Shown piece after piece: positions 8,541 to 16,268 of a DNA stretch of 64,000 nucleotides. The position numbers and the translations under genes were made by a program. How positions within the stretch are numbered: position 1 is the stretch's first letter; each line of letters starts with the position of its first letter. The stretch is from the NCBI RefSeq assembly GCF_009789675.1, contig NZ_CP046913.1, positions 868,001 to 932,000 on the forward strand. Reading direction: 5' to 3'. Source of the stretch: Paraburkholderia acidisoli (lineage in GTDB: Bacteria > Pseudomonadota > Gammaproteobacteria > Burkholderiales > Burkholderiaceae). The notes beneath the pieces were generated by a model that worked only from the letters and a program-made list of their open reading frames with translations, had not been told where the DNA came from and ran no database searches.

Positions 8541-9890
8541 ATGCAAAACCCCAAGACGCTGACCGCGGCGCACGGCGACGTGCAAACGGCTCCGAACCCG
8601 CCGCGCCTCGGCGACGAAATCCTGAACGTGAAGGACGTGTGCCGCGGCTTCAACAAGTCGCAGGGCGAGCTGCTGGTGCTCGACGACGCCAACCTCCAGC
8701 TGCGCGAAGGCGAGATCGTCGGGCTGCTCGGCCGCTCGGGCTCGGGCAAGTCCACGTTGCTGCGCATCATCGCCGGGCTGATTTCGCCTACATCGGGCGA
8801 CGTCACCTGGCGCGGCAAGCCGCTCGACGGGCCGGCCGAAGGCGTGGCGATGGTGTTCCAGACCTTCGCGCTGTTCCCGTGGCTCACGGTGCTGCAAAAC
8901 GTGGAGGCGGGGCTCGAGGCGCAAGGCGTGGCGGCGCGCGAGCGCCGCGAGCGCGCGCTGGCGGCCATCGACCTGATCGGTCTGGACGGCTTCGAAAACG
9001 CCTACCCGCGCGAGCTCTCCGGCGGCATGCGCCAGCGCGTGGGCTTCGCGCGCGCGCTGGTGGTCGACCCGATGCTGATGCTGATGGACGAACCGTTTTC
9101 GGCGCTCGACGTGCTGACCGCCGAAACGCTGCGTACCGACCTGCTCGATCTGTGGACGCAAGGCCGTCTGCCGATCAAGTCGGTGTTGATCGTCACGCAC
9201 AACATCGAGGAAGCCGTGTTCATGTGCGACCGCATTCTCGTGCTGTCGTCGAACCCGGGCCGCGTCGTGGCCGAGATCAAGGTGCCGTTCAAGCATCCGC
9301 GTAACCGTTTGGACACGGCGTTCCGCAAGCTCGTGGACGACATCTACGCGAAGATGACCGCGCGTCAGACGGGCGAGTCGACCAAGAAGGGTCTCGAACT
9401 CGGCAGCTGGCTGCCGCGCGTCTCGACCAACCTGATGGCGGGTCTGATCGAAACGCTGGCCGCCGCGCCGTACCACGGCCGCGCCGACATGCCGGAAATC
9501 GCGCGCTCGCTGCATCTGGAAGTGGACGAACTGTTCCCGATCGCCGAAGTGCTGCAGAACCTCGGTTTCGCCGACGTGCGCGAGGGCGACGTGCTGCTCA
9601 CGCCGCCCGCGCGCGTGTTCGCGGAGTTCGGCACGCAGGAGCGCAAGATGATGTTCGCGGAACATCTGCTGCGCCACGTGCCGCTCGCCGCGCGGATCAA
9701 GAAGGTGCTCAACGAGCGGCCGGGGCATCGCGCGCCGCGCGTGCGCTTCGAGCAGGAACTCGAAGACTTCCTCTCCGACGGCGCCGCGGAAGAAACGCTC
9801 GACACGGTGATCGACTGGGGCCGCTACGGCGAGATCTTCTCGTACAACGACCAGTCGGAAATCTTCAGTCTCGAAGACGTGGAAAGCTGA
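8541..9890 (+). CDS. ABC transporter ATP-binding protein with AAA-associated C-terminal domain
   Basis: The 449-residue protein has an ATPase domain at about residues 25-275 with Walker A G-R-S-G-S-G-K-S-T, signature L-S-G-G-M-R-Q-R, Walker B M-L-M-L-M-D-E-P and the switch histidine in V-T-H-N. It is followed by about 150 residues of the AAA-associated C-terminal type found in a subset of NitT/TauT-like ATPases. That domain probably regulates transport. It powers the double permease encoded directly upstream, and the two genes form an operon closed by a terminator at 9932-9957. The substrate is unknown. Confidence 0.88.
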   Translation: MQNPKTLTAAHGDVQTAPNPPRLGDEILNVKDVCRGFNKSQGELLVLDDANLQLREGEIVGLLGRSGSGKSTLLRIIAGLISPTSGDVTWRGKPLDGPAEGVAMVFQTFALFPWLTVLQNVEAGLEAQGVAARERRERALAAIDLIGLDGFENAYPRELSGGMRQRVGFARALVVDPMLMLMDEPFSALDVLTAETLRTDLLDLWTQGRLPIKSVLIVTHNIEEAVFMCDRILVLSSNPGRVVAEIKVPFKHPRNRLDTAFRKLVDDIYAKMTARQTGESTKKGLELGSWLPRVSTNLMAGLIETLAAAPYHGRADMPEIARSLHLEVDELFPIAEVLQNLGFADVREGDVLLTPPARVFAEFGTQERKMMFAEHLLRHVPLAARIKKVLNERPGHRAPRVRFEQELEDFLSDGAAEETLDTVIDWGRYGEIFSYNDQSEIFSLEDVES

Positions 9891-9931
9891 TCGCGCGTTG
9901 TTTTATCGGCGTTATCGTCAGTGCCAAAGAA

Positions 9932-9957
9932 AACGGTCGCCGCGGCGACCGTTTTTC
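9932..9957 (+). terminator. Intrinsic terminator after ABC operon
   Basis: A perfect stem (9932-9941 with 9944-9953) is followed by a T run. It also lies just before the convergent lipoprotein operon end and may work in both directions. Confidence 0.88.
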
Positions 9958-9976
9958 ATATCGGCAAAAGCTACGC

Positions 9977-10534
9977 TTATTGCAGCGTGCCCCAGCGCTC
10001 CACGGCGGGTTCGGCCGTCGCCCATTTCCAGCCCGACTGATCCTGGCACGTGCTCGCCGAGAACCATTGCGAGGGCGAGTCGGGCTTGTCGCCATCCTGC
10101 ACCGAGAACACGAACTCCTTGCACAGCGCGAGCGCCGACGAGAACGCGCGCGTCACACGCACCTCGCCATGGCCGTTCTCGACCGGCAGCGTGTGCTTGA
10201 TGCGCCACGAGTCGGTGCCGCCCACGGGCAGGCGTCCGGCCGTTTCGGCGATCAATTCCTGCTGGTCGGCGTGCATGCTCTTCATGAAGCGAGCGACGGC
10301 TTCGTCGGTGGCGGCCTGCACGGCGATGCCCACGCCGATCCCCACGGCGGGATTGGCCGTGGCGATGCCGGTCGCGGCGGCGGCAGCCGCGCCGCTGGCC
10401 GCGCCGATCGACGAGCAGCCGCTGGTCGCGAACGCGACGCCCGCGCACAGCGCGGCGAGCGCGAGCAGCGTGGGCGCGCGCGAACGCGGCCCGCGCGCGC
10501 GCGGCTCCTGCGGTTCAACCGTGGCGGTGCTCAT
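9977..10534 (-). CDS. Putative lipoprotein, paralogue of upstream neighbour
   Basis: The 185-residue protein has an N-terminal basic stretch, a hydrophobic segment and a lipobox-like T-S-G-C (about 36-39). A Gly/Ala-rich region and a C-terminal domain with W-K-W-A-T-A-E-P-A and R-W-G-T-L-Q follow. The ATG at 10534 overlaps the upstream stop as ATGA, so translation is probably coupled. The neighbouring gene encodes a protein with the same layout and ending, so the pair arose by tandem duplication. No known family was recognised. It is presumably anchored in the envelope; the role is unknown. Confidence 0.82.
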   Translation of the reverse strand: MSTATVEPQEPRARGPRSRAPTLLALAALCAGVAFATSGCSSIGAASGAAAAAATGIATANPAVGIGVGIAVQAATDEAVARFMKSMHADQQELIAETAGRLPVGGTDSWRIKHTLPVENGHGEVRVTRAFSSALALCKEFVFSVQDGDKPDSPSQWFSASTCQDQSGWKWATAEPAVERWGTLQ

Positions 10535-11166
10535 TGCAGGGCGCCCCAGCGCGCGGTGGCGGGTTCGGCCGACGCCCACTTCCACGTTTCGCCGTCGCGG
10601 CACACCGAAGCCACGTAGAACGCGCTCGACGCCGCCTTGTCCTTGGTCGCGTCGTGATCGACGGAGAACACGATTTCCTTGCAGTCGAGCGCGCCCGTGC
10701 TGATCGCGCGGCTCACGGTCACGCGGCCATGCTCGTCGTCCTCGATCTTGAACGAATGCGTGATCGACCACGGCGCGACGGCGCCCACGTCCAGCGGACC
10801 GGCCACTTTGGCGATGCTGTCCTGCGTGTTGGTGTGCACGACGCGCTCGGAGTACTGCACGCCCGCCTTGGCAGCGGCCACGGCGCCGAGGCCGATGCCG
10901 GTGGCGACGGCGGCGTTGCTCGTTACTTTCGAGGCGATGGCGGCACCGCCGATACCGGCCGCCGTTTGCGCGCCTTCGGAGTAGAGCGAGCTACAGGCGG
11001 AACACGCGAGGCTCGCGGCCGCCGCGAGCAGCGTGAGCGACAGCGTGCGTCGTCGGCGCGGTGCTGCGGACGGTTGGGGTGCGGAGAGGGACGGCGTGGC
11101 GATCGTTGCGGCGATCCCGCGCGCCGGCGAAGGCGCACCGGGCGCCCGGGCACTTCGTTCTTGCAT
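10531..11166 (-). CDS. Putative lipoprotein, first of tandem pair
   Basis: The 211-residue protein has a long Ser/Pro/Ala-rich N-terminus (about 40 residues), then R-R-R-R, a hydrophobic segment and a cysteine pair (A-C-S-A-C) that could be a lipobox. The mature part has a Gly/Ala-rich stretch and ends W-K-W-A-S-A-E-P-A with R-W-G-A-L-Q, nearly the same as the downstream gene. The cysteine in L-D-C-K-E-I-V-F is matched in the paralogue by L-C-K-E-F-V-F. The long pre-signal N-terminus is unusual, and an internal start cannot be excluded. The function is unknown. Confidence 0.8.
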   Translation of the reverse strand: MQERSARAPGAPSPARGIAATIATPSLSAPQPSAAPRRRRTLSLTLLAAAASLACSACSSLYSEGAQTAAGIGGAAIASKVTSNAAVATGIGLGAVAAAKAGVQYSERVVHTNTQDSIAKVAGPLDVGAVAPWSITHSFKIEDDEHGRVTVSRAISTGALDCKEIVFSVDHDATKDKAASSAFYVASVCRDGETWKWASAEPATARWGALQ

Positions 11167-11322
11167 GATGGTTTCCTGCTGCTGATGCTGCCGCCAATTC
11201 CTGCCGGTTGCGCGCGTTTGGCCGCGTTAGACGGACGTTCAAAGCGCGATGGCCGCGCTCACGTGCTGCGGATTGTGCAGCATGCGATTGTTAACGTGCA
11301 GAGGAGAAGTGCAAGAAATTGC

Positions 11323-11370
11323 AAAAGCGCGTGCGCCGCTCAGGGTTATCTGATTGGCGCACGCGCTTTT
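11323..11370. terminator. Strong hairpin, likely terminator of sigma-54 activator gene
   Basis: A perfect 15-bp stem (11323-11337 with 11356-11370) has an 18-base loop and A/T ends, giving a T run on either strand. It lies 57 bases past the stop of the minus-strand activator gene. A second hairpin is formed around 11384-11412. Confidence 0.8.
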
Positions 11371-11426
11371 CACGCGCGGCGCGGTGCATAAAGGCTTACG
11401 CCGCACCGCGCGACGTCAGGCGACTG

Positions 11427-12692
11427 TCAGGATTCGTCGGGCGTGTCGATGTCGCCGGCGAGGTCCGCACCGGCGTCGCCGAGATCGCCGCTGATTTCGC
11501 CACCTTCGCCGTCGTCGGCGCCGTAGCTGCCGAGCCGGTTATAAAGCGTCTTGAGGCTCACGCCGAGCGTGCGCGCGGCGAGCCGTTTGTCGCCGCCGCA
11601 GTACTTGAGCGTGCCGAGGATGATCTGCTTTTGCGCGTCGGCGAGCGGCGTGCCGATCCAGACGCTCATCGCGTCGCCCTGCGTAACGGGCTTCTTCACC
11701 TTCGGCACGAGCTGCGGATGCGCGATCTCGACCTGCTTCTCCGCGAGGATGAACGCGCGGTACACGGCGTTCTTCAGCTCGCGCACGTTGCCGGGCCACG
11801 ACCAGTTGCGCACGGTTTCGAGCGCGCGCTTGCTGAAGACCTTTTGCGTGCGTTCCTGCGCGTTCAGCTCGTTGAGGAAGTGCTGGGCGAGCATTTCGCG
11901 GTCGCGCTCGCGCTCGCGCAACGGCGGCGCGCGCAGCGGAAACACGGCGAGGCGATACATCAGGTCTTCGCGCAGTGCGTTGTCCTTCACGGCCGTGACG
12001 GGATCGCGATTGGTCGCGGCGATGATGCGCACGTCGCCCTGGATCGCCTGATTGCCGCCCACGGGAAAGTATTCGCCGGTCTCGAGCGCGCGCAGCAGTT
12101 TCACCTGATGCAGCAGCGACATTTCGGTGATTTCGTCGAGAAACAGCGTGCCGCCGCGGGCGTGCTCGAAGTGGCCGTCGCGCGCCTGCACGGCGCCTGT
12201 GAAGCTGCCTTTCTCGTGGCCGAAGAGTTCGGCTTCGATCAGCTCGTCGGGGATCGCGCCGCAGTTCACGGCGACGAACGGCCCGTCGCGGCGCTCGCTG
12301 TGCGCGTGGATGGTGCGGGCGATCAGTTCCTTGCCCGTACCGGATTCGCCGACGATGAGCGCAGTGGCCTCGGTCACGGACACGCGTTCGATCTGCGCAT
12401 ACAAGTCCTGCATGACCACCGACGAACCGTACAGCAAACCGTACGACTCCAGACCGGCGACGCGCACGTCGGCGGGCGGTTTGCCGGCGTTGCCGGATTT
12501 TTTGTTGGCGGCGGGCGAGCCCGGCTCGATTGACGCCATAAGGATTTCGTCCTGCAAAGGTAGTGCGGGCGTGGGGCGCTGCGCGCGGGCGCGCGGCGAC
12601 GGCGAAACGGCCCGGCGATCCGAAGGCTGGCCGTCCAGGACTGGCGCGGACGGTGCCGCGCCGACGGCCGCGAGGTTTTCATCTCGTAACAT
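11427..12692 (-). CDS. Sigma-54 activator lacking a receiver domain
   Basis: The 421-residue protein has a low-complexity N-terminus (about 1-80) with no receiver domain. A full AAA+ domain follows with Walker A G-E-S-G-T-G-K-E (115-122), the sigma-54-contacting G-S-F-T-G-A loop (162-167), and Walker B in T-L-F-L-D-E-I. The protein ends in a Fis-type helix-turn-helix. It can therefore open sigma-54 promoter complexes without phosphorylation control of its own. Such single-chain activators (PspF type) are regulated by partner proteins. The ATG at 12539, preceded by AGGA, is an alternative start that removes the low-complexity region. A second activator gene lies 1 kb away. Confidence 0.9.
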   Translation of the reverse strand: MLRDENLAAVGAAPSAPVLDGQPSDRRAVSPSPRARAQRPTPALPLQDEILMASIEPGSPAANKKSGNAGKPPADVRVAGLESYGLLYGSSVVMQDLYAQIERVSVTEATALIVGESGTGKELIARTIHAHSERRDGPFVAVNCGAIPDELIEAELFGHEKGSFTGAVQARDGHFEHARGGTLFLDEITEMSLLHQVKLLRALETGEYFPVGGNQAIQGDVRIIAATNRDPVTAVKDNALREDLMYRLAVFPLRAPPLRERERDREMLAQHFLNELNAQERTQKVFSKRALETVRNWSWPGNVRELKNAVYRAFILAEKQVEIAHPQLVPKVKKPVTQGDAMSVWIGTPLADAQKQIILGTLKYCGGDKRLAARTLGVSLKTLYNRLGSYGADDGEGGEISGDLGDAGADLAGDIDTPDES

Positions 12693-13026
12693 TTAACCAC
12701 TCTCGCGCATAGGTGAGCAATGGACCCGGGCGGAACGCGCGCGGAAGTTACGCGGCGGCGCGGCATGCGGGGTCAGGTTTCGCGCGCCACGCGGGGGGAA
12801 ATTCTCAGCGCGCACAACGCCTTACCCCTGTATTGCCGCTGCGTCGCGCTGCGAGCCCGAGTCGTCTTCGCTGGCAGTGCAGCAATTTACGGACCCTGGC
12901 ACGCCACGTGCTCCGGAACTCCGACCGGCGCGCGCCGTCACCTTATCAGGGCGGCGCCGCGACGAGGCCTCGTGCGACGCCGTTCGCGTGTTCCCTGTTC
13001 ACGAGGCGCATCTGGGAGAGAACGAC
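12693..13026. other. Intergenic region between divergent genes
   Basis: These 334 bases lie between the sigma-54 activator and a small membrane-protein gene. No credible gene is seen. It holds one strong sigma-54 promoter match (12897-12912) on the plus strand. Confidence 0.6.
12897..12912 (+). promoter_or_regulatory. Candidate sigma-54 promoter (-24/-12)
   Basis: The sequence TGGCACG-CCAC-GTGCT matches the consensus TGGCACG-N4-TTGCW at all but one specified position. The GG and GC dinucleotides have the correct spacing. It points at the small gene at 13027 and lies beside a sigma-54 activator gene. Confidence 0.6.
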
Positions 13027-13323
13027 ATGGCGAAGAACAGCAGCTTGCTAGGAACGTTGTTGAGAATGAGCTTGATCGGCGCGGCCGGCATGCTCGCGTG
13101 GCGTGTGGCGCAGCGCAATCGCATGGGGCAACCCGTGCATCGCGAACTGAGCCGCTGGGAAGGCGAGGGTGGTTCGCTCGTCGAGACCGCCGAAAGCGCG
13201 GCGGCGCGTAGCCGCGACAGCGGCGCCACGAGACGCGGCAATAGCAATGGCAGCGGCGGTGGCATGAACGGCGCGTCGTCGAATGGCGCGGCGGGTTCGC
13301 CGTGGCCGTTTCCGCATAGCTGA
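13027..13323 (+). CDS. Small membrane-anchored protein of unknown function
   Basis: The 98-residue protein starts M-A-K-N-S-S and has one hydrophobic segment (about 8-24, L-L-R-M-S-L-I-G-A-A-G-M-L-A-W). A polar tail follows, rich in Ser, Gly, Asn and Arg, which looks disordered. GGGAGAG precedes the ATG at good distance, so the start is well supported. It lies alone between the two divergent sigma-54 activator genes, behind a sigma-54 promoter match, and is followed by a long hairpin. No family is recognised. It may be a target of one of the activators. Confidence 0.75.
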   Translation: MAKNSSLLGTLLRMSLIGAAGMLAWRVAQRNRMGQPVHRELSRWEGEGGSLVETAESAAARSRDSGATRRGNSNGSGGGMNGASSNGAAGSPWPFPHS

Positions 13324-13681
13324 CCGGCCGGAACCCGCGGTCAGGCAGCACCCGATGAGCGGGCACGCTTCGCGAGAGGCGTGCCCGCTCATCTCGAATA
13401 AGTCTATAATAGTCATATTCACAACAATCGACGTTAGGGCTGCGCGCAGCTGGCGGTATTGTTGCGTTCATCTAGCAAAATCGCGCTTAACCGCGTGCAT
13501 CACGCATGAAAGCGGCCGCCACTCGGGAAGTTCGGTGGCGCGCACCCGACCGTTTCGTACTCCATTGCAGCGCAACTCCTGCGCCGCGACTTTCGCGGTG
13601 CCGGGCGAACCTGTCCGGCGCCGTCGCGAAGGCGCGGCGTGCTTGCGTTGCGGTCATTACCCTCAAGGCTGACGAGACGCG
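13324..13681. other. Intergenic region with hairpin and TATAAT element
   Basis: Of these 358 bases, the first part holds the hairpin at 13354-13393. A perfect TATAAT at 13405-13410 could be a -10 element for the downstream regulator, but no good -35 was found at the right distance. The remainder shows nothing recognisable. Confidence 0.5.
13354..13393. terminator. Perfect 15-bp hairpin
   Basis: Stem 13354-13368 pairs exactly with 13379-13393 around a 10-base loop. No T run follows, so it may be a rho-independent-like stop of low strength, an RNA-stabilising structure or a protein site. Confidence 0.5.
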
Positions 13682-15070
13682 ATGCCACATGTATTGATTG
13701 TCGATGACGACGCAGAGACCCGCGAGGCGCTCGCAGCCGTGGTGGGCGAAGACGGGCTCACCACTGCGCAGGCGGGCGATCTGCGCGAAGCGCGCATCCA
13801 GCTGATCCGGCAAATGCCGGACGTGGTCTTCACCGACCTGAAACTGCCCGACGGCAGCGGCACCGATCTGTTCGAAGATCTCGATCCGCGCTCGGGCGTG
13901 GAACTCGTGGTCATCACGGGACACGCGACGGTGGAAACGGCCGTCGACGCGCTCAAGTCGGGGGCGATCGACTACCTCGTCAAGCCGATCAACCTGCAGC
14001 GCGTGAAGTCGATTCTCAATCGCCTGCCGCGCGCGGGCGACCTCAAGGCCGAAATCGGCACGCTGCGCGGCGAACTGCGCCGCATGGGCCGCTTCGGTCT
14101 CATGCTCGGCAACTCGCCGGCCATGCAGGAGGTGTACGACCAGATCAGCCGCGTGGCGCCCACGCCCGCCTCGGTCATGCTGGTCGGCGAATCGGGCACC
14201 GGCAAGGAAGTGGCCGCGCAGACCATTCACCAGCTGAGCCTGCGTCGCAAGCACGAATTCCTCGCGGTCAACTGCGGTGCGATCTCGCCGAACCTGATCG
14301 AATCGGAAATGTTCGGCCACGAGCGCGGCTCGTTCACGGGCGCCGATCGTCAGCACAAGGGCTATTTCGAGCGCGCGAACGGCGGCACGCTGTTCCTCGA
14401 CGAAATCACCGAAATGCCGATCGAGCTGCAGGTCAAGCTGCTGCGCGTGCTCGAAACCGGCATGTTCATGCGCGTGGGCACGACGAAGGAATTCGAAACC
14501 GACGTGCGTCTGATCGCGGCGACCAACCGCGACCCGGAACAGGCCGTGGCCGAAGGCAAGCTGCGTCTGGACCTGTATCACCGCCTGAACGTGTTCCCGA
14601 TCAACCTGCCGCCGCTGCGCGAGCGCGGCAAGGACGTCGAACTGCTCGCGCAGGCATTCCTCGAAGAGCTGAACGAGCGCCACGGCACGAAGAAGCAGTT
14701 CCCGAACGCCGTGCGCGAGATGCTGGCGGCGTATCCGTGGCCGGGCAACGTGCGCGAGCTGAAGAACTATGTGCAGCGCGCGCACATCATGTCGGGCAAC
14801 GACGGCGATATGACGGCGGCGGTGCCGTTGCAGATTTCGCTCTCGAAGCCGCAGGCGGGCACGGCGGTGACGATTCCGTTCGGCACCTCGCTCGCCGACG
14901 CGGATCGCCAGCTGATTCTCGCGACGCTGGAACAATGCGGCGGCGTGAAGACGCGCGCGGCGGAAATCCTCGGCATCAGCCTGAAGACGCTCTATAACCG
15001 TCTCGTCGAGTACGGCAACGAGAGCGGCGGCAAGGGCGACGCGCCCGCGCGCGCCGCCAGCGGCGCCTGA
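13682..15070 (+). CDS. NtrC-family sigma-54 response regulator
   Basis: The 462-residue protein has a receiver domain (D52 phosphoacceptor, T79, K101) and an AAA+ domain with Walker A G-E-S-G-T-G-K-E (169-176) and G-S-F-T-G-A (216-221). A C-terminal Fis-like helix-turn-helix ends L-K-T-L-Y-N-R-L, the same as in the neighbouring receiver-less activator. It activates sigma-54 RNA polymerase when phosphorylated. No histidine kinase gene is adjacent, so it is an orphan regulator here. Two further sigma-54 promoter matches lie downstream, before a small gene and before otsA. Confidence 0.93.
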   Translation: MPHVLIVDDDAETREALAAVVGEDGLTTAQAGDLREARIQLIRQMPDVVFTDLKLPDGSGTDLFEDLDPRSGVELVVITGHATVETAVDALKSGAIDYLVKPINLQRVKSILNRLPRAGDLKAEIGTLRGELRRMGRFGLMLGNSPAMQEVYDQISRVAPTPASVMLVGESGTGKEVAAQTIHQLSLRRKHEFLAVNCGAISPNLIESEMFGHERGSFTGADRQHKGYFERANGGTLFLDEITEMPIELQVKLLRVLETGMFMRVGTTKEFETDVRLIAATNRDPEQAVAEGKLRLDLYHRLNVFPINLPPLRERGKDVELLAQAFLEELNERHGTKKQFPNAVREMLAAYPWPGNVRELKNYVQRAHIMSGNDGDMTAAVPLQISLSKPQAGTAVTIPFGTSLADADRQLILATLEQCGGVKTRAAEILGISLKTLYNRLVEYGNESGGKGDAPARAASGA

Positions 15071-15130
15071 TGTAACCCGGTAGTCAATCGTGCGCCCGCG
15101 CCATGCGGGCGCGCGCGCCGGCCGCGCAGA

Positions 15131-15146
15131 CGGTACGGCGCTTGCG
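15131..15146 (+). promoter_or_regulatory. Candidate sigma-54 promoter (-24/-12)
   Basis: The sequence CGGTACG-GCGC-TTGCG has the invariant GG and GC at correct spacing, with mismatches to consensus at three less conserved positions. It lies 46 bases before the start codon at 15193. Confidence 0.45.
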
Positions 15147-15192
15147 TTCGATGTTTCGCATCCACCCAGGCCTCACCAGGAAGGAGCGAATC

Positions 15193-15531
15193 ATGACAAG
15201 CCGCAAAATCACCGATCCCTCCCGCACGCAATCCGTTGCCGAGCCTTGGCTCGCGCACACGCCGCAACCCGACGTTCCCCCCGATCAACCCACGCAGCCC
15301 GACGTGCCGCCGGTTGGCGACCCGCCGCCGCAACCCGGCGAAGTGCCGCGTTCGGTGAAGTCGCGCCGCGCCGTCGCGCTGTCTGCGCACACGGCGCCGC
15401 GCAGGCGAGCGCCGAAGCCGGCAACGCCGCGCTCACGCGCTGGGCGCGCTGGATCAGCTGGACGATCGGCACGCGCACTTTGGCGGGCGCGGGCGGTGGC
15501 GTTGGCCGACGCTGACGCGCGCGATGCATGA
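15193..15531 (+). CDS. Small proline-rich protein, possible frameshift
   Basis: The start is set by AAGGAG at 15181-15186. The first about 60 residues are Pro/Asp/Gln-rich with a repeated P-D-V-P-P, and codon third positions are G/C-rich as in neighbouring genes. Beyond about base 15390 this frame turns Arg/Ala-rich and loses G/C third-position bias. The frame beginning with GCC at 15411 keeps the bias and encodes A-L-T-R-W-A-R-W-I-S-W-T-I-G. The gene may thus carry a frameshift, or a sequencing error, near 15357-15411, with the original product ending near 15515. The function is unknown. Confidence 0.55.
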   Translation: MTSRKITDPSRTQSVAEPWLAHTPQPDVPPDQPTQPDVPPVGDPPPQPGEVPRSVKSRRAVALSAHTAPRRRAPKPATPRSRAGRAGSAGRSARALWRARAVALADADARDA

Positions 15532-15648
15532 GTTATGTATGAGTTACAAAATGCGTCGCCATATTTACCGGCAAAACGGCGGCGCACCCCCTAGACTGAC
15601 TAAAAGAATCGCCACCTCGCGTGGCCGCCTTCCGCTGGAGGCATCGAC

Positions 15649-15981
15649 ATGAGACACCCTGCCTTGCGCCGTTCCGCCCGCTACTCGGGCAAGCGCGGTC
15701 CGCGCGATTCGAGCGCCAATCCCAACGCCAATTCGAGCGCGCCGCTGCCGCCCGATCCGCAAGGTCATGCCGAGTCCGCCGGGGCGGCTTTTCAGAACGG
15801 CGGAGCAGGAGCGGTCACGGGCGACGCACGCGGCGAACCGACGTCTTCGGCCTCGGCCGACCCCGCCGCGCAAAATCGCCCGGCGCCCGGCGTGCCGCCC
15901 GATGGCGAGCACAACCAGGGTGGCGCGCGTGCCGAAGGCATCGACTATCAGCGTGATCTGGGGTCGGAACAGGACGCCTGA
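15649..15981 (+). CDS. Small hydrophilic disordered protein
   Basis: The 110-residue protein begins with a short basic stretch (R-H-P-A-L-R-R-S-A-R) and continues Asn/Ser/Gly/Pro/Ala-rich without hydrophobic segments, ending acidic. Third-position G/C bias and a GGAGG ribosome binding site support translation. Upstream, an 11-bp direct repeat (ATGAGTTA-containing units at 15528-15538 and 15539-15549) may be a regulator site. No family is recognised. Composition resembles stress-linked hydrophilic proteins, but this is only an impression. Confidence 0.7.
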   Translation: MRHPALRRSARYSGKRGPRDSSANPNANSSAPLPPDPQGHAESAGAAFQNGGAGAVTGDARGEPTSSASADPAAQNRPAPGVPPDGEHNQGGARAEGIDYQRDLGSEQDA

Positions 15982-16198
15982 TTGTTGCGTTGCGGCATGC
16001 CGGACTTGCGACCAGTTTCGTCGACGATTTCCGCGGTGCGTCATATGCCGATTTCGGCGCTGAAATCGCGCGGCGAATGCGGACCGGGAAGCGCCTCGAA
16101 AAGGATCAAAAAGCTTTTCCGCACAGCGCGGCCGTGAGCGCAAATTTCGCTCGCGCCACCCGTTTGCGGAAAATGTTTTTGCTTTGGCCCCGGTTTAC

Positions 16199-16214
16199 CG
16201 GCACGGGTCTTGCA
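16199..16214 (+). promoter_or_regulatory. Candidate sigma-54 promoter of otsA
   Basis: The sequence CGGCACG-GGTC-TTGCA matches the sigma-54 consensus at every position but the first, with exact -24/-12 spacing. It lies 55 bases before the otsA start and its aggaggt ribosome binding site. Confidence 0.65.
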
Positions 16215-16268
16215 TGCATGTTTTCATGCATCGTCATCGGACCCACCGAAACAGGAGGTATAGCCGCA

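Noticed and set aside
11300..11340. Sigma-54-like element on the minus strand before the lipoprotein genes
   Set aside because: The GG/GC spacing is off by one and the sequence is better explained as the arm of the terminator hairpin.
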